A stretch of DNA of 64,000 bases from Mesorhizobium sp. YC-39 (GTDB lineage Bacteria; Pseudomonadota; Alphaproteobacteria; Rhizobiales; Rhizobiaceae), in contig NZ_JAOWPS010000014.1 in the NCBI RefSeq assembly GCF_025753795.1, positions 21,945-85,944 on the forward strand, written 5' to 3'. The stretch's first letter is position 1; each line of letters starts with the position of its first letter. Position numbers and translations under genes: made by a program. Under the pieces are notes generated by a model. That model searched no databases and was not told the origin of the DNA. It saw only the letters and a program-made list of their open reading frames with translations. Below, piece by piece: positions 35,394 to 45,090 of this stretch.

Positions 35394-35553
35394 AAGCCGG
35401 TCGTACCCGGCCGATTGGTGTAGCTCGGCGGTTACGAAGCCGCCCGCGAGCGCGCCGTTAGTAGCGCCGTAGCGAGTGAGCGGCGTGTCGGTGGTCATCG
35501 GCGCTTTCCGGTAGGGTTGGTTGTTGACGCCAACACATTTCGGAAGGACCACC

Positions 35554-36050
35554 GATGACCGACGACATGATGAACCGGCGCACGCTCGTGGAGAAGACCC
35601 CGGATGCGCTCTGCTGCGGGAGATGATCGGCTTTGCCGCTGAGTGGCTCATGGAAATGGAGGTTGGCGCGGCCACCGGCGCCGCCTATGGCGAGAAGAAC
35701 CCGCTGCGGCTTGTCCAGCGCAACGGCTATCGCGACCGGGACTGGGAGACGCGGGCCGGCACGGTCGAGCTGCGCATCCCAAAGCTGAGGAAGGGCTCCT
35801 ACTTCCCCAGCTTCCTGGAGCCGCGACGCATGGCCGAGAAGACGCTCACCGCGGTCATCCAGGAGGCCTACGTGCAGGGCATCTCGGTCGACGACCTGGT
35901 CAAGGCGATGGCCCGTGCGGCGTCTCCAAAAGCCAGGTGAGCCGGCTCTGCGAGGAGATCGACGGCAAGGTGAAGGCCTTCCTGAGCGGCCGATCGAGCT
36001 CGGTCTCATCCGCCGAGGGGAGCAGCAACCTCATGTATGGGCTGTATTAG
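35554..36050 (+). pseudogene. IS256-family transposase, truncated and frameshifted
   Basis: The start MTDDMMN (35554) and then REMIGFAAEWLMEMEVGAAT, NPLRLVQRNGYRDRDWETRA and GTVELRIPKLRKGSYFPSFL are the N-terminal third of IS256 (mutator-type) transposases. Frameshifts lie near 35610 and 35925, where VSRLCEEIDGKVKAFL follows in another frame. The DDE catalytic core is missing. A second truncated copy with matching flank is at 42378. Confidence 0.88.
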
Positions 36051-36199
36051 TGATCCAGACGACATTGGGCGGCGGGGAGCGCACGCCCGCAGCTAATTAG
36101 AAGAAGTCGATAGTCGACGATGATCTCGTAGCTGTAGGGGAACGCACGAACTTTCAACCGGCTGTTCCGATAGAGGAAACGAGCAGGCGCATTTCGATC

Positions 36200-36472
36200 A
36201 TTGCGGATCCTAAGCTAACAGGAGGTCGTATTCCAGACGCTCCATCAAGAGCCGTTCCGAGCGGAATAGAAGGCCTGCAGCAGCATCGCCTTGAGCAGCT
36301 TTTCCGGTGGGATCGATGGTCGACCGATCGGCGAATACAGTGCAGCGAACTCGCGCTCCAGCGCCGACAGCGCCTCATTCACGATCGCCCGAATGCGGCA
36401 CAGCGGATGATCGCGTCGCACCCGCGCTTCAAGGTCCACATAGCTGAACAACCCCTGACCGCTCGCCTCCAC
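36200..36472 (-). pseudogene. IS5/IS1182-type transposase N-terminal fragment
   Basis: The reverse strand starts MEASGQGLFSYVDLEARVRR and continues HPLCRIRAIVNEALSALERE, FAALYSPIGRPSIPPEKLLK and AMLLQAFYSARNGS, the standard N-terminus of this transposase group. The frame breaks after about 75 residues, and WSVWNTTS in the next frame is the decayed continuation. Confidence 0.8.
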
Positions 36473-36656
36473 CGCGCACGATAAACTCCCACCTCTTGGT
36501 GGTCAGAGTGAATCACGAACCCGGGGCTGTCGCGAGCCCTTTTTCAACAGATGGGGTGATTGGGGTCTCGCCCGAGCCAAATTGAGGGCGGCTGCTCCTA
36601 TCGAGATGTGAGAACGTGGTCGATGTAGATGGCCACAAACATCAGGAGGAGCAGCC

Positions 36657-37700
36657 ATGAAGTATTTTGCCGGACTTGGCGTGTCTTTGGAAGAGACCGC
36701 GATCTGTGTCGTCGACGAGAGTGGCCGGATCGCGAAGGAAGGGCGGGCGGCGAGTGAGCCGAGGGCGCTTTATGAAGCCTTGCGGAAAATCGATCTGCCG
36801 CTGGAGCGCATCGGGCTCGAAGCTTGCTCGCTGAGCCTGGCTTTATGACGGTATTCGCGCCGAAGGATTGCCGGCGATCTGCATCGAGACCCGGCAGGCG
36901 AACGCGGCGATGAAAACGATGCCGAACAAAACGGATCGCAACGACGCCCGCGCCTTGGCGCAGATCATGCGCACCGGCTGGTATCGGCAGGTGCATATGA
37001 AGAGCCAGCAGTGTCGGCTCTGGCGATCCCTCCTCGTCGCACGACGCACGGTCCTCAAGGAAATGCGGACCATCGAGAACGTCGTCAGGGCAATTCTGCG
37101 GGAGGCCGGCATCAAGCTTGGCACTCCAGGCCGCGCAGCCTTCGCTCATCGCGTGCGCGAACTGAATGGCGCAGATACGGTCATCATGGCGCTTGTCGAG
37201 CCGCTTCTGGCGATCGTGGCAACGATGTTGCGCGAGTGCGGGCGACTGACAAAACAGGTCCTCAATATCGCCCGCAAGGAGCAAGTCTGCCGGCGCCTCA
37301 TGTCCGTGCCCGGTGTGGGACCCACCACCGCGCTCGCCTTTCGTGCCACGGTCGATCAGCCGGACCGCTTTCGCCGATCGAGGGATGTCGGAGCGCATTT
37401 GGGTCTGACCCCGGCACGCTATCAATCTGGCGAGACGGACATTCAGGGCAAGGTAAGCCGATGCGGTGACGAGCTCGCCCGCGAGGCCCTCTATGAGGCG
37501 GCTCATTCGCTGCTTGTTGCTCAGCAAGAAATGGTCGAGCCTCAGAGCGTGGGGTATGACCGTCGCCAAGCGGCGGTATGGCCCGAGCCCGAGTTGCTGT
37601 TGCCCGCAAGCTCGCTGTCATCCTGCATCGCATGTGGAGCGATGCGACAGAATTCCGCTTTGGCAAGGCACCCGGCTCCGTATCGGCCACGAAATAGGCA
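36657..37700 (+). pseudogene. IS110-family transposase, frameshifted
   Basis: The start MKYFAGLGVSLEETAICVVD is followed by a frameshift near 36838; the frame is then recovered as GIRAEGLPAICIETRQANAA, MPNKTDRNDARALAQIMRTG and MSVPGVGPTTALAFRATVDQ plus LGLTPARYQSGETDIQGKVS. A second frameshift near 37530 scrambles the C-terminus. It is a fourth IS110-type copy, related to the one at 25487. Confidence 0.88.
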
Positions 37701-38119
37701 CAACGGACCAACGAAGGAGGAGTTGATTCCGCCCGAAAGGGCGTGGGCCGGTTCCCGTGGGGACGATGGGCAAGGCGATCTCGTTAGCAGGCACGATCCT
37801 AGGACGAACTCTCCTAAGGTCGTTCAACAGATTGAGACGCCTCGCTCTACTGACCCCATCATGCGGCGGCCTAACGTCGACCGCGAAGAAAAGCGAGTGA
37901 CCCGCGGGGCGACATGGTCCGGAAAATTATTGGGAGGAGCTTGACCTCAACGACCCCAATCAGAGAAGCCTGCTAGCAGTCGCTCAAGGCACGCAGGCCA
38001 AGCCAGGTTCTTTCGATCCATTTCTTGAAATCCTCCGAAAACGGGGGCGCTGCACGAGGCGTATCGGCCATTTGAAAAATTCGGATCCGCCACGATCTCT
38101 CGGACCGAAGATGTCTGCG

Positions 38120-38245
38120 CGCTCTAGGCACTCGACCATGTCGAGCGACGCATCGAGCATGGGGAATTGTCGGCACTGGAGGCGATCGACATCCTGCTGT
38201 CGGAAGAACTGCCGCTGCGCGAGCACAGCCGCATGAAGACCGCTC
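38120..38245 (+). pseudogene. IS21 IstB fragment
   Basis: ALDHVERRIEHGELSALEAI and DILLSEELPLREHSRMKTA match residues about 30-70 of the intact IstB at 60300-61181. The ATPase core is missing. It lies just beyond the 3' end of the aspartokinase gene. Confidence 0.78.
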
Positions 38246-38411
38246 CAGATGGTCTTGTAGCAAACGACGATCCCGCGATCGATAAGGGCCGATGTTCCCA
38301 CCCGTTACGGCGATTTTCGCGCAACCGAAGTCTGCGACGTGTTCGAGATTCCACGATGCCGGTGGTGACGCTGTGCAAATCAATCATCGGCCAGATGCAC
38401 GTAACTCAGCC

Positions 38412-39887
38412 TTAGCGCTCCACGCCGGACGACGGCTGCGCTGCAAGAGGCAGCCGTGAATCTTCGATCAGAGCGCCGTGAAGCGCCCTAACAGCATCGT
38501 CGAAGCGGGATTCATCAACTATGAAGATTATATCTACGCTGCGCATGAGCTGATGGATGCCCAGGACCTCTATGCAAGCATCCGCTAGCGCTTGCACAGC
38601 AATGAACGTTAGGCTTTGGAGATTTAGGTCGCTTCCGATGGCCGAGACAATGCTCACCTTCTTTGTGACAATATCAGCCGTCGGAAAGCTTTCCTCTAGA
38701 GCCTGGACAGCGGGCGCGATTACCTCGGGTGCCGCGGAGAGATAATGCGTGATGGTATTTGCGTTTGATGCCTTAGTGACGACGCGGACGTCATAGCCTT
38801 TCAACTTCTTCAGAATCTCCGCCTCATATTCGTTCACACCCACCATATCCTGCTCGAAAAACTCTAGGGCGTACACTCCTCTGAGGCCGGTGATAATCTC
38901 TGCCTGCGGTGTGTCAGAGACGTAGTCGCGCGTAATGACGGTTCCTTCGTCCCCAGGTTCGAAGGTATTCTTGAAACGAAGAGGTATATTCGCATGGCGC
39001 AGCTCCTTGGCTGCAGCCGGATGTATCGCCTCCACTTCGAGGTTAGAGAGGTGATCGGCGACATCATAGTTGGTGTGGCCGATGGTGCGGACCCGTTCAA
39101 TGCCGACAATCTTGGGGTCAGCTGTCGAAAGATGGTACTCCTTGTGGATTATTGCCTCCCTGGCGCCTGTGAGTACGGCGATCCGGGCGAATGTAAGCTC
39201 GGTGTAGCCACGGCCATAAATCTGCACCAGGCCACCTGGGCATCGGCTGTAGCCCGTGATGATCGGCAACTGCTTGCCGAGGTCGATCGCGGATAGCGCC
39301 GTCTCGATTCGCGCGTCAAGGCTCATTTCAGTTTCGTCAAGCCAGCCCGTGATGTCCACGAAGATTGCCTCCACGCCAAGTGTCCTGAGGAGCAGTGCCG
39401 TGTTGTGGGAACTGTGGGCTTCGCCCTGCGCGGCGAGAACTTCGCGCACCGTATCCAAGTGCTCTTCGAGCCTGAAGGGGCCATATGAACAAAGCCGCTG
39501 CAGATCCAACAGGCAGCTACGCACTCCTTCAATGCGGTCGCGAACAAAATCATCGGCGACGCGCCTTTCCGGCGAGCGGCCGAAGACTTCCGCATTGATC
39601 CTCCTCATCTCACGATGGACCTCTGCGATCGCTTCGACCAAAGCCGATCTTGATCTGTCGCCCGCAAAACGCGCATAGGCGCCGGGCTTGCCAGTTTTCT
39701 TGTGCTCGAGGAGCAGATCGGTCATTCCGCTATAAGCGGATACGACGAATATCCGGTTGTAGAGTCCGCTCCCCTTTCGTCCTCCGACTAGGACGTTCTC
39801 GAATACGGCAGCGGTGTTGGAGATCGACGTGCCTCCAATCTTCTCGACAGAGTGGGCGCTAGGCTCGCGGTTAGGCAGGAGATTCAC
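38412..39887 (-). CDS. aspartate kinase, ectoine-cluster type (Ask_Ect)
   Basis: Aspartokinase makes aspartyl phosphate, the first step toward aspartate semialdehyde, the precursor of diaminobutyrate and ectoine. The protein (491 aa from a GTG with AAGG upstream; a TTG at 39929 would add 14 residues) starts with the kinase motif SVEKIGGTSISNTAAV, has TGWLDETEMSLDARIETALS and GRGYTELTFARIAVLTGARE in the amino-acid kinase domain, and two ACT-like segments at the C-terminus (DMVGVNEYEAEILKKLKGYD and VSIVSAIGSDLN). KIGGTS instead of KFGGTS is typical of the Ask_Ect group. It follows ectB and the ectC relic on the same strand, as in known ectABC-ask operons, but 340 bp separate it from ectC. Confidence 0.88.
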   Translation of the reverse strand: MNLLPNREPSAHSVEKIGGTSISNTAAVFENVLVGGRKGSGLYNRIFVVSAYSGMTDLLLEHKKTGKPGAYARFAGDRSRSALVEAIAEVHREMRRINAEVFGRSPERRVADDFVRDRIEGVRSCLLDLQRLCSYGPFRLEEHLDTVREVLAAQGEAHSSHNTALLLRTLGVEAIFVDITGWLDETEMSLDARIETALSAIDLGKQLPIITGYSRCPGGLVQIYGRGYTELTFARIAVLTGAREAIIHKEYHLSTADPKIVGIERVRTIGHTNYDVADHLSNLEVEAIHPAAAKELRHANIPLRFKNTFEPGDEGTVITRDYVSDTPQAEIITGLRGVYALEFFEQDMVGVNEYEAEILKKLKGYDVRVVTKASNANTITHYLSAAPEVIAPAVQALEESFPTADIVTKKVSIVSAIGSDLNLQSLTFIAVQALADACIEVLGIHQLMRSVDIIFIVDESRFDDAVRALHGALIEDSRLPLAAQPSSGVER

Positions 39888-40230
39888 CTCAAAAATCCTT
39901 TTCGGCGAGGTGGGTTGGTCAGTTGACAACCTGCAGCACCAGCAAGGCGCCCATAGCCGCTATTTCGCGGCAAGACGTCATGCATGCGCGCTGACGCCCA
40001 CACACTCTTTTCCTTCTGACGTCGCTCGCAGCGCTGCCATGCCCTGCGAAGGTTCTCCGAAACGCCAGCGATGGGCGGTAGATCGAATCCACGCGTCGTC
40101 GTACTTTCCTGGTCTGCGGATGTGCTAGCGCAGGGGAAGCCACGACCTCTGGCATGACGAGCGACTGCGGAGAGGCGGAGGAGCCGAATACTCTCCATGT
40201 CGACGCTCATTAACCTTTTCTGTAGCGACA
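39888..40230. other. spacer between ectC relic and aspartokinase
   Basis: No motif is recognised on either strand. A 115-codon open frame on the minus strand has no resemblance to ectoine hydroxylase or other ectoine proteins and is probably chance. The length suggests that aspartokinase may have its own promoter or that a gene has been lost here. Confidence 0.4.
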
Positions 40231-40571
40231 TCAGATCGCCTCAGAGTCGAGAGGATACGCGCCGGTCTCATCGTACACCTCGCTGCCGGCCAACGGAGGG
40301 ACGAAGAGGTAGGTGCTTATCGAACGCGTAAATGATGTTCGGTCACACGACATGGACCTCATCCGCTTGGGAACCCTCGATAGAGCCCGTTCCCGAGATG
40401 CAGTAGATCGCCTCAAGGTGGTTCCCATAATGCATCCTGAGCCGGGCGTCCGAATTAATCCTAGTGATATGCTCATCCCATCGTTCTTGAGGAGCAACCG
40501 CACGCTTTCCCAACTCGTCGTCTCGACCCGCCGGGCTGTCAGTTTCTCCTCATGAGATCCCTGACGATCAT
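40231..40571 (-). pseudogene. ectC: ectoine synthase EctC, multiple frameshifts
   Basis: EctC closes N-acetyl-diaminobutyrate to ectoine. The gene starts MIVRDL, hits a stop, and then continues in other frames as ETTSWESVRLLLKNDGMSIS, MHYGNHLEAIYCISGTGSIE, IIYAFDKH and PPLAGSEVYDETGAYPL. These are the EctC motifs in order (TWESTRLLL, HYxNHLEAVYCxxGxG, ALDKHDRH, FNPPLTGxEVHDExGxYPL). At least three frameshifts and loss of the middle sequence make it non-functional. It lies 9 bp after ectB. Confidence 0.9.
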
Positions 40572-40580
40572 CATCACCTC

Positions 40581-41888
40581 TCAAGCTGCCGTGTTCACTG
40601 CGCTGCCCATCACGCTATCGATAGCGTCCTCGAGGATGTCGAGACCTCGGCTAAGTTGAGCCTCCCCAATGACGAGGGGCGGCAGGCATTTCACGACCTC
40701 ATCTTTGGGACCAGCGGTCTCGACAATGAGGCCCATCTGAAAGGCGTTGCTGATGACCTGCCCCGCAACCTCGCCAGACTTCAGATCGATGCCCCGCATC
40801 ATGCCACGACCTTTAACTGACACTCGCTCTGGATCATACTTCTGCGCAATCTGCTCAAGGCGACTTTTCAGCAAATTGCCTTTACCCCTGACGGACGCTG
40901 CCAAGCTGTCCGTTCGCCAGAAGTGCTCTACGGCTGCCCGGGCGGTGACGAAAGCATGACAATTGCCGCGGAACGTCCCGTTGTGCTCTCCCGGTTCCCA
41001 CTTGTCGAGTTGTCGATCAATTAGGACGAGGGCCATAGGCAGGCCATAACCCGATATCGATTTGGCCATTGTGACGATGTCCGGTCGGAGACCGGCCGCC
41101 TCGAAGCTGAAGAACGCATCGGTCCGGCCAACACCCGCCTGAATGTCGTCTACGATCAGCAGAGCTCCGTGTTTGCGCGCAATTGCCGCCACCTTGCGCA
41201 GCCACTCCGTCCCGCCGACATTGAGGCCGCCTTCGCCCTGAACTGTCTCGACAATAACCGCCGCTGGGGCGTCCACGCCACTGGAGGGATCCGAGAGCAG
41301 GCGGTCAAGGTAGTCAGCGGTGTCCACACTGGACCCAAGATAGCCGTCATAGGGTAGCCGCGTCACGCCGCCAAGAAGCTGGCCAGCGGCTGCGCGGTGA
41401 TATCGGTTGCCGGTGCAGGAGAGAGCGCCAAGGCTCACGCCATGAAAGCCGTTGGTGAAGGCTATGATGTTGGGCCGACCAGTGATCTTGCGAGCTAACT
41501 TGAGGGCAGCCTCGACCGCGTTGGCGCCGGTCGGACCGGGAAACTGCACGACGTAGTCTAGTTGTCGCGGCCTAAGGATCGTCTCGTGGAATTCTCGCAG
41601 AAAAGACTCCTTAGCTTCGTTGTATAAATCAAGGCCATGCGTTATGCCGTCGCCCGCAATGTAGTCTGCGAGCGCGGCCTTCAGCTCAGGGGGGTTGTGC
41701 CCATAGTTTAAACTTGAGCAGCCCATGAGAAAGTCGAGATAGGCCGTCCCATCTCGCGCAAACAGCTGAGCCCCTCGAGCCCTCGCGAAAACGACGGGAA
41801 AGCTGCGGGCGTAGCTGCGAACTTCAGACTCAAGATGGTTGAAGATCGCGAATTCCTCCTCGCGATCCGGTGCACTTTGGTCAGTCAT
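40581..41888 (-). CDS. ectB: diaminobutyrate-2-oxoglutarate transaminase EctB
   Basis: EctB converts aspartate semialdehyde to L-2,4-diaminobutyrate with glutamate as amino donor. The 435-aa class III aminotransferase shows the EctB N-terminus (FNHLESEVRSYARSFPVVF), GCSSLNYGHNPPELKAAL, FPGPTGANAVEAALKLARKI, the Asp/Gln motif VDDIQAGVGRTDAFFSFE and the PLP lysine in VTMAKSISGYGLPMALVL. GAGAGG is upstream of the ATG. With ectC broken and ectA not found, the product could instead be diaminobutyrate for other uses. No promoter could be assigned upstream, where an IS256 relic now lies. Confidence 0.92.
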   Translation of the reverse strand: MTDQSAPDREEEFAIFNHLESEVRSYARSFPVVFARARGAQLFARDGTAYLDFLMGCSSLNYGHNPPELKAALADYIAGDGITHGLDLYNEAKESFLREFHETILRPRQLDYVVQFPGPTGANAVEAALKLARKITGRPNIIAFTNGFHGVSLGALSCTGNRYHRAAAGQLLGGVTRLPYDGYLGSSVDTADYLDRLLSDPSSGVDAPAAVIVETVQGEGGLNVGGTEWLRKVAAIARKHGALLIVDDIQAGVGRTDAFFSFEAAGLRPDIVTMAKSISGYGLPMALVLIDRQLDKWEPGEHNGTFRGNCHAFVTARAAVEHFWRTDSLAASVRGKGNLLKSRLEQIAQKYDPERVSVKGRGMMRGIDLKSGEVAGQVISNAFQMGLIVETAGPKDEVVKCLPPLVIGEAQLSRGLDILEDAIDSVMGSAVNTAA

Positions 41889-42377
41889 CGTTGCCTCTCT
41901 ATTTGGATACTAGGTAGGCAGACCGGCGGGAATGCCTGCAATGGGGTTCGTGGTCGAACCAAGGAGCTTGTCGGATTGGCGCACCCAGGTCCGAGCCACA
42001 GCTCAACTTGGACGAACACCGGTGCCGCCTGACCTCGCGTTTCACGAAGAGGACTTCTCAAAAGTCATGCCAATTGCGCCGACGGAGCCTTAGAAATATT
42101 TTTCTGATTTTTGTTCAATGACTTGGCCCGGAGTCCATCAGGCAACTAGGCCGAAACGTGTCGCGGATTCGACAAACGCGACAGTAGGGGTCGTTTGCCC
42201 GGCGTTTTCTCAGGCATGGCGGGTCGTGCCCCGCTGAGTGGTGTAACTCGGCGGTGACGAAGCCGCTCGCTAGCGCGCCCTCAACAGCGCTGAAGCGAGC
42301 GAGCGGCGTAGCGGCGGTCATCGATGTTCCCGATAGGGTCGGGTTGCTGACACCAACCTGATTCGAAGGAACCATCG

Positions 42378-42630
42378 ATGACCGACGACATGATGAACCT
42401 GCTCACGCTCGTGGAGAAGACCCCCGACGCCGATATCTTGCGCGAGATGATCGGCTTTGCCGGCGAGCGGCTGATGGAGCCGGAGGTGGGCGCCGCCACC
42501 GGCGCCGGCTATGCGAGAAGAACCCGCTGCGCATGGCTCAGCGCAACGGCTACCGCGACAGACTGGGAGCCGCAGGCCGGCACCGTCGAGCTGCGCATCC
42601 TCAAGCTCAGGAAGGGCTCCTATTTTCCCG
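42378..42630 (+). pseudogene. IS256-family transposase fragment (second copy)
   Basis: MTDDMMNLLTLVEKTPDADI, REMIGFAGERLMEPEVGAAT and GTVELRILKLRKGSYFPGLP repeat the N-terminus seen at 35554; about 120 bp of upstream non-coding sequence also matches. A frameshift near 42510 is present and the gene is cut at about 42630 by an IS110 fragment. Confidence 0.85.
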
Positions 42631-42639
42631 GTTTGCCGG

Positions 42640-43110
42640 TCAAGACCGAAATCCAGCACGCCGCCGAACTTGGCCTCGTCGCCGCGCAGGGACGCGGAAA
42701 GGTTGAAGACATCATCGCCGCAGTCGAGGCTGACGACGACGATAGCCTGCCGACTTTGGCAAAGGCAGCCTTGAGACCGCTCGTCGCGCAATTGCGCACA
42801 AACGGAAAGCGATCAAGGCCTGGCACACGCAGATCGAAATGAGCCGGCGACTGGCGACGATCCCCGGGATAGGTGTGCTGACCGCATCCGCTATTGCGGC
42901 GACGGTTCCCGCTGGGCCGGATATCAAAGCACCGCTACATCCGGCGCATGCTGGTGATTGGCGCGACTGGCATGCTTCGCTACGCGCGAGCAAAAAGCGC
43001 GCCTGGCGCACAATGGTCTGCTTGAGCGTCGCCCGCCGCGTCTGGTTACGGTCGCTATGGCCAACAAGATGGCTCGGATCGCATGGGCGTGCGTATTCCG
43101 ACGAAGCCGG
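42640..43110 (+). pseudogene. IS110-family transposase fragment
   Basis: Pieces HAAELGLVAAQGRGKVEDII, MSRRLATIPGIGVLTASAIA and (another frame) LVTVAMANKMARIAWAC are the middle and C-terminal parts of an IS110-type transposase. The N-terminal catalytic domain is absent. It is fused to the IS256 fragment upstream and followed by an IS21 end. Confidence 0.8.
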
Positions 43111-43189
43111 CCATCGATTCCGATTTGAAGCCGGCCATTTTTTCGGACTGATCCTGGGTCTCGTTGATGTTTGGATTGGGTTTCGTTTC

Positions 43190-43799
43190 AGGTCAAGCTT
43201 GGGCTGTTTCAGACGCTCTTGGCGAGCGCTGTTTTCGCATGCTTTCACCGGTGAGATCGATGCGATAGGCGTTGTGAACGAGGCGGTCCAGAATGGCATC
43301 GGCCAGAGTTGGGGTTTGCAATGATCTCGTACCAGCGATCCAGAGGCAGCTGACTGGTGACGATTGTCGATCGGCGTTCGTAGCGGTCTTCAATGATCTC
43401 AAGCACATCACGCATCCGCCCCAGAATGCATGATTGGGCGAAGCGGACGCCGTTCTCGACTTTGGATTTGTCCTTCGGCCGTCTCGGCCGTGCCGGCAGG
43501 ACATCGACACCATAGTGGGATGCCATCATGCCGTAGCTGCGGTTGATCTGGAAATCGTAGAAACTGGCGCGGCTGATGACGCCGTTGCGAGTGAAGAGTT
43601 TGTTCTCGAGCGCATCGTCGCTAAGTTCGCCCGGCAAGGCCCAGCTCAATCCAACCGCCGCTGCGCGCTGCAGATTATCCTACACCGTACTGCGCGCTAT
43701 TCCCAACACGACGGCAATCTCGCGGGAGCTCGTCCCGCTTCCGGCAAGCCGCAGCATTTGTCGTAACTGTCTCATGGTCAGCCTTCTCTTTGCCGGCAT
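43190..43799 (-). pseudogene. IS21 element with internal deletion (istA start fused to istB end)
   Basis: The reverse strand begins with the IstA HTH (MPAKRRLTMRQLRQMLRLAG, SSREIAVVLGIARSTV), continues with fragments of the catalytic domain (HYGVDVLPARPRRPKDKSKV, ENGVRFAQS) and then jumps to the C-terminus of IstB (DRYERRSTIVTSQLPLDRWY, DAILDRLVHNAYRIDLTG). Most of istA and istB is missing. Repeats of the type GATT-CCGAT-TTGAAGCCGG lie outside both ends (about 43117 and 43905, inverted), fitting the element's ends. Confidence 0.82.
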
Positions 43800-44343
43800 C
43801 AAAATCTCCCCGTTCATCGCGGGGCATTTGATGCCAAAGTTGCTGACCCAGGGGGTAATGTTCAGTGCCGAAAATTGGCGACTTTTGATTGGAATGGTGG
43901 CCGGCTTCAAATCGGAATGGCGGCCGCCTCCACGTCGGAATCCGCATGGGCGATCATAACGAGGCAGGAAACCTTCAGAGTACCCGCGACAGCGGTGTAG
44001 CAGGAGGATCACGGATTAGTTGAGATAGGGGAGAGCTACAGGCCTACCAGAGATCGTAAGGGTGAATAAGACGTGATGCCAACCGGTCGAACCGGGATCG
44101 GGAAAACTCGCCGATAGCCATGCGGATTATCAATACCGCGTAATAGGGATTGAGACCCGATCCGCGCACTTCCATCAGGGCCAGCCGTAATCAATGCCGC
44201 ATCAACAGGCCGGGCACATGACCGCACCCGATCGGGAGGTGGAAAAGCCAGAGTCTCTCTTGCGCGGCAGGAGCCAATGGTATGGACCCCGCCTTCCAGG
44301 CGCGGTGAAATCTCGAACGCCAACTGCAACGAAGGAGGATGTC

Positions 44344-44880
44344 TTGCAGATCGTTCGAATAGGTGTGGATCTAGCGAAATACGTCTTCGAGGTTCACGGT
44401 GTCGACTGCCACGGGAAAGTTGTCGTACGCAAAACGCTACGCCGCCATGCGGTAGCCAGCTTCTTCGCCAACCTGCCACGATGTCTGGTCGGGATGGAAG
44501 CCTCGAACGGAGCGCATTATTGGGCAAGAGTGCTTTCCGATCTCGGCCATGAGGTTCGGCTGCCCTCAGTTCGTGACACCATAGATCAAGTCGAACAAGA
44601 ACGACCGGAACGATGCGGAAGCTATCTGCGAGGCGGTCGGCCGGCCATCAATGCGCTTTGTGCCGCCGAAGTCGACTGATCAGCTGGCAATCTAGGCCGT
44701 TCATCGCATTCGTCGGCGTCTGGTCGCCGACCGGGTCAGACTCGTCAATCAGATTCGTGGCCTCCTTTCCGAGCATGGAGTGGTCATTGCCCGCGACATC
44801 CCACGGCTGACGGGAAGTGCCATTATGTCGGCAGGGGTGAAGCCACCGAACGCGACGGCTGTATCGGGCGCGTTGCACCG
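44344..44880 (+). pseudogene. IS110-family transposase fragment
   Basis: The N-terminal RuvC-like domain is readable: IVRIGVDLAKYVFEVHGVDC, then after a frameshift KNDRNDAEAICEAVGRPSMR, a stop, and VRLVNQIRGLLSEHGVVIAR. The C-terminal domain is missing. Its right edge meets the truncated E2-like frame at about 44925, so an IS110-related event may have cut that gene. Confidence 0.8.
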
Positions 44881-44922
44881 AGGAATGCCGGGCCAAGGCA
44901 AATTGCCTTGACGCATCACTCC

Positions 44923-45090
44923 TCATGTGAGCTTCGGGCTTGCGAAAATGAAGAAAGCGCTCGGGAAGCTCGCCTCGATCAAGAAGCAGCCCTGAGCCCG
45001 ATAGGCATCAGCATATGGCCTGAACCGGCCGATCTCCCGGTCAAACTTCGCTCGGGAGACCTTCGGATCCACAGTTTGAGGTTCAGGCAC
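44923..45090 (-). pseudogene. truncated E2-like (UBC-fold) protein of a bacterial ubiquitin-like system
   Basis: A 55-aa frame begins with GTG at 45090, overlapping the stop of the ubiquitin-like gene by eight bases. It reads VSRAKFDREIGRFRPYADAY then CFLIEASFPSAFFIFASPKL. This pattern (charged helix, then a hydrophobic strand ending xxAxPxL) resembles the N-terminus of the E2-like proteins encoded right after ubiquitin-like genes in bacterial conjugation operons. The rest, including any catalytic cysteine, is cut off at the junction with IS110 sequence. The opposite strand is also open here, so the call depends on the gene overlap and motif pattern. Confidence 0.45.

Noticed and set aside
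39888..40231. 115-codon minus-strand frame between ectC and aspartokinase as a possible ectoine hydroxylase
   Set aside because: No iron-ligand motif or length expected for EctD.
44036..44527. 163-codon minus-strand frame opposite the IS110 fragment
   Set aside because: Shadow of transposase sequence with no independent support.
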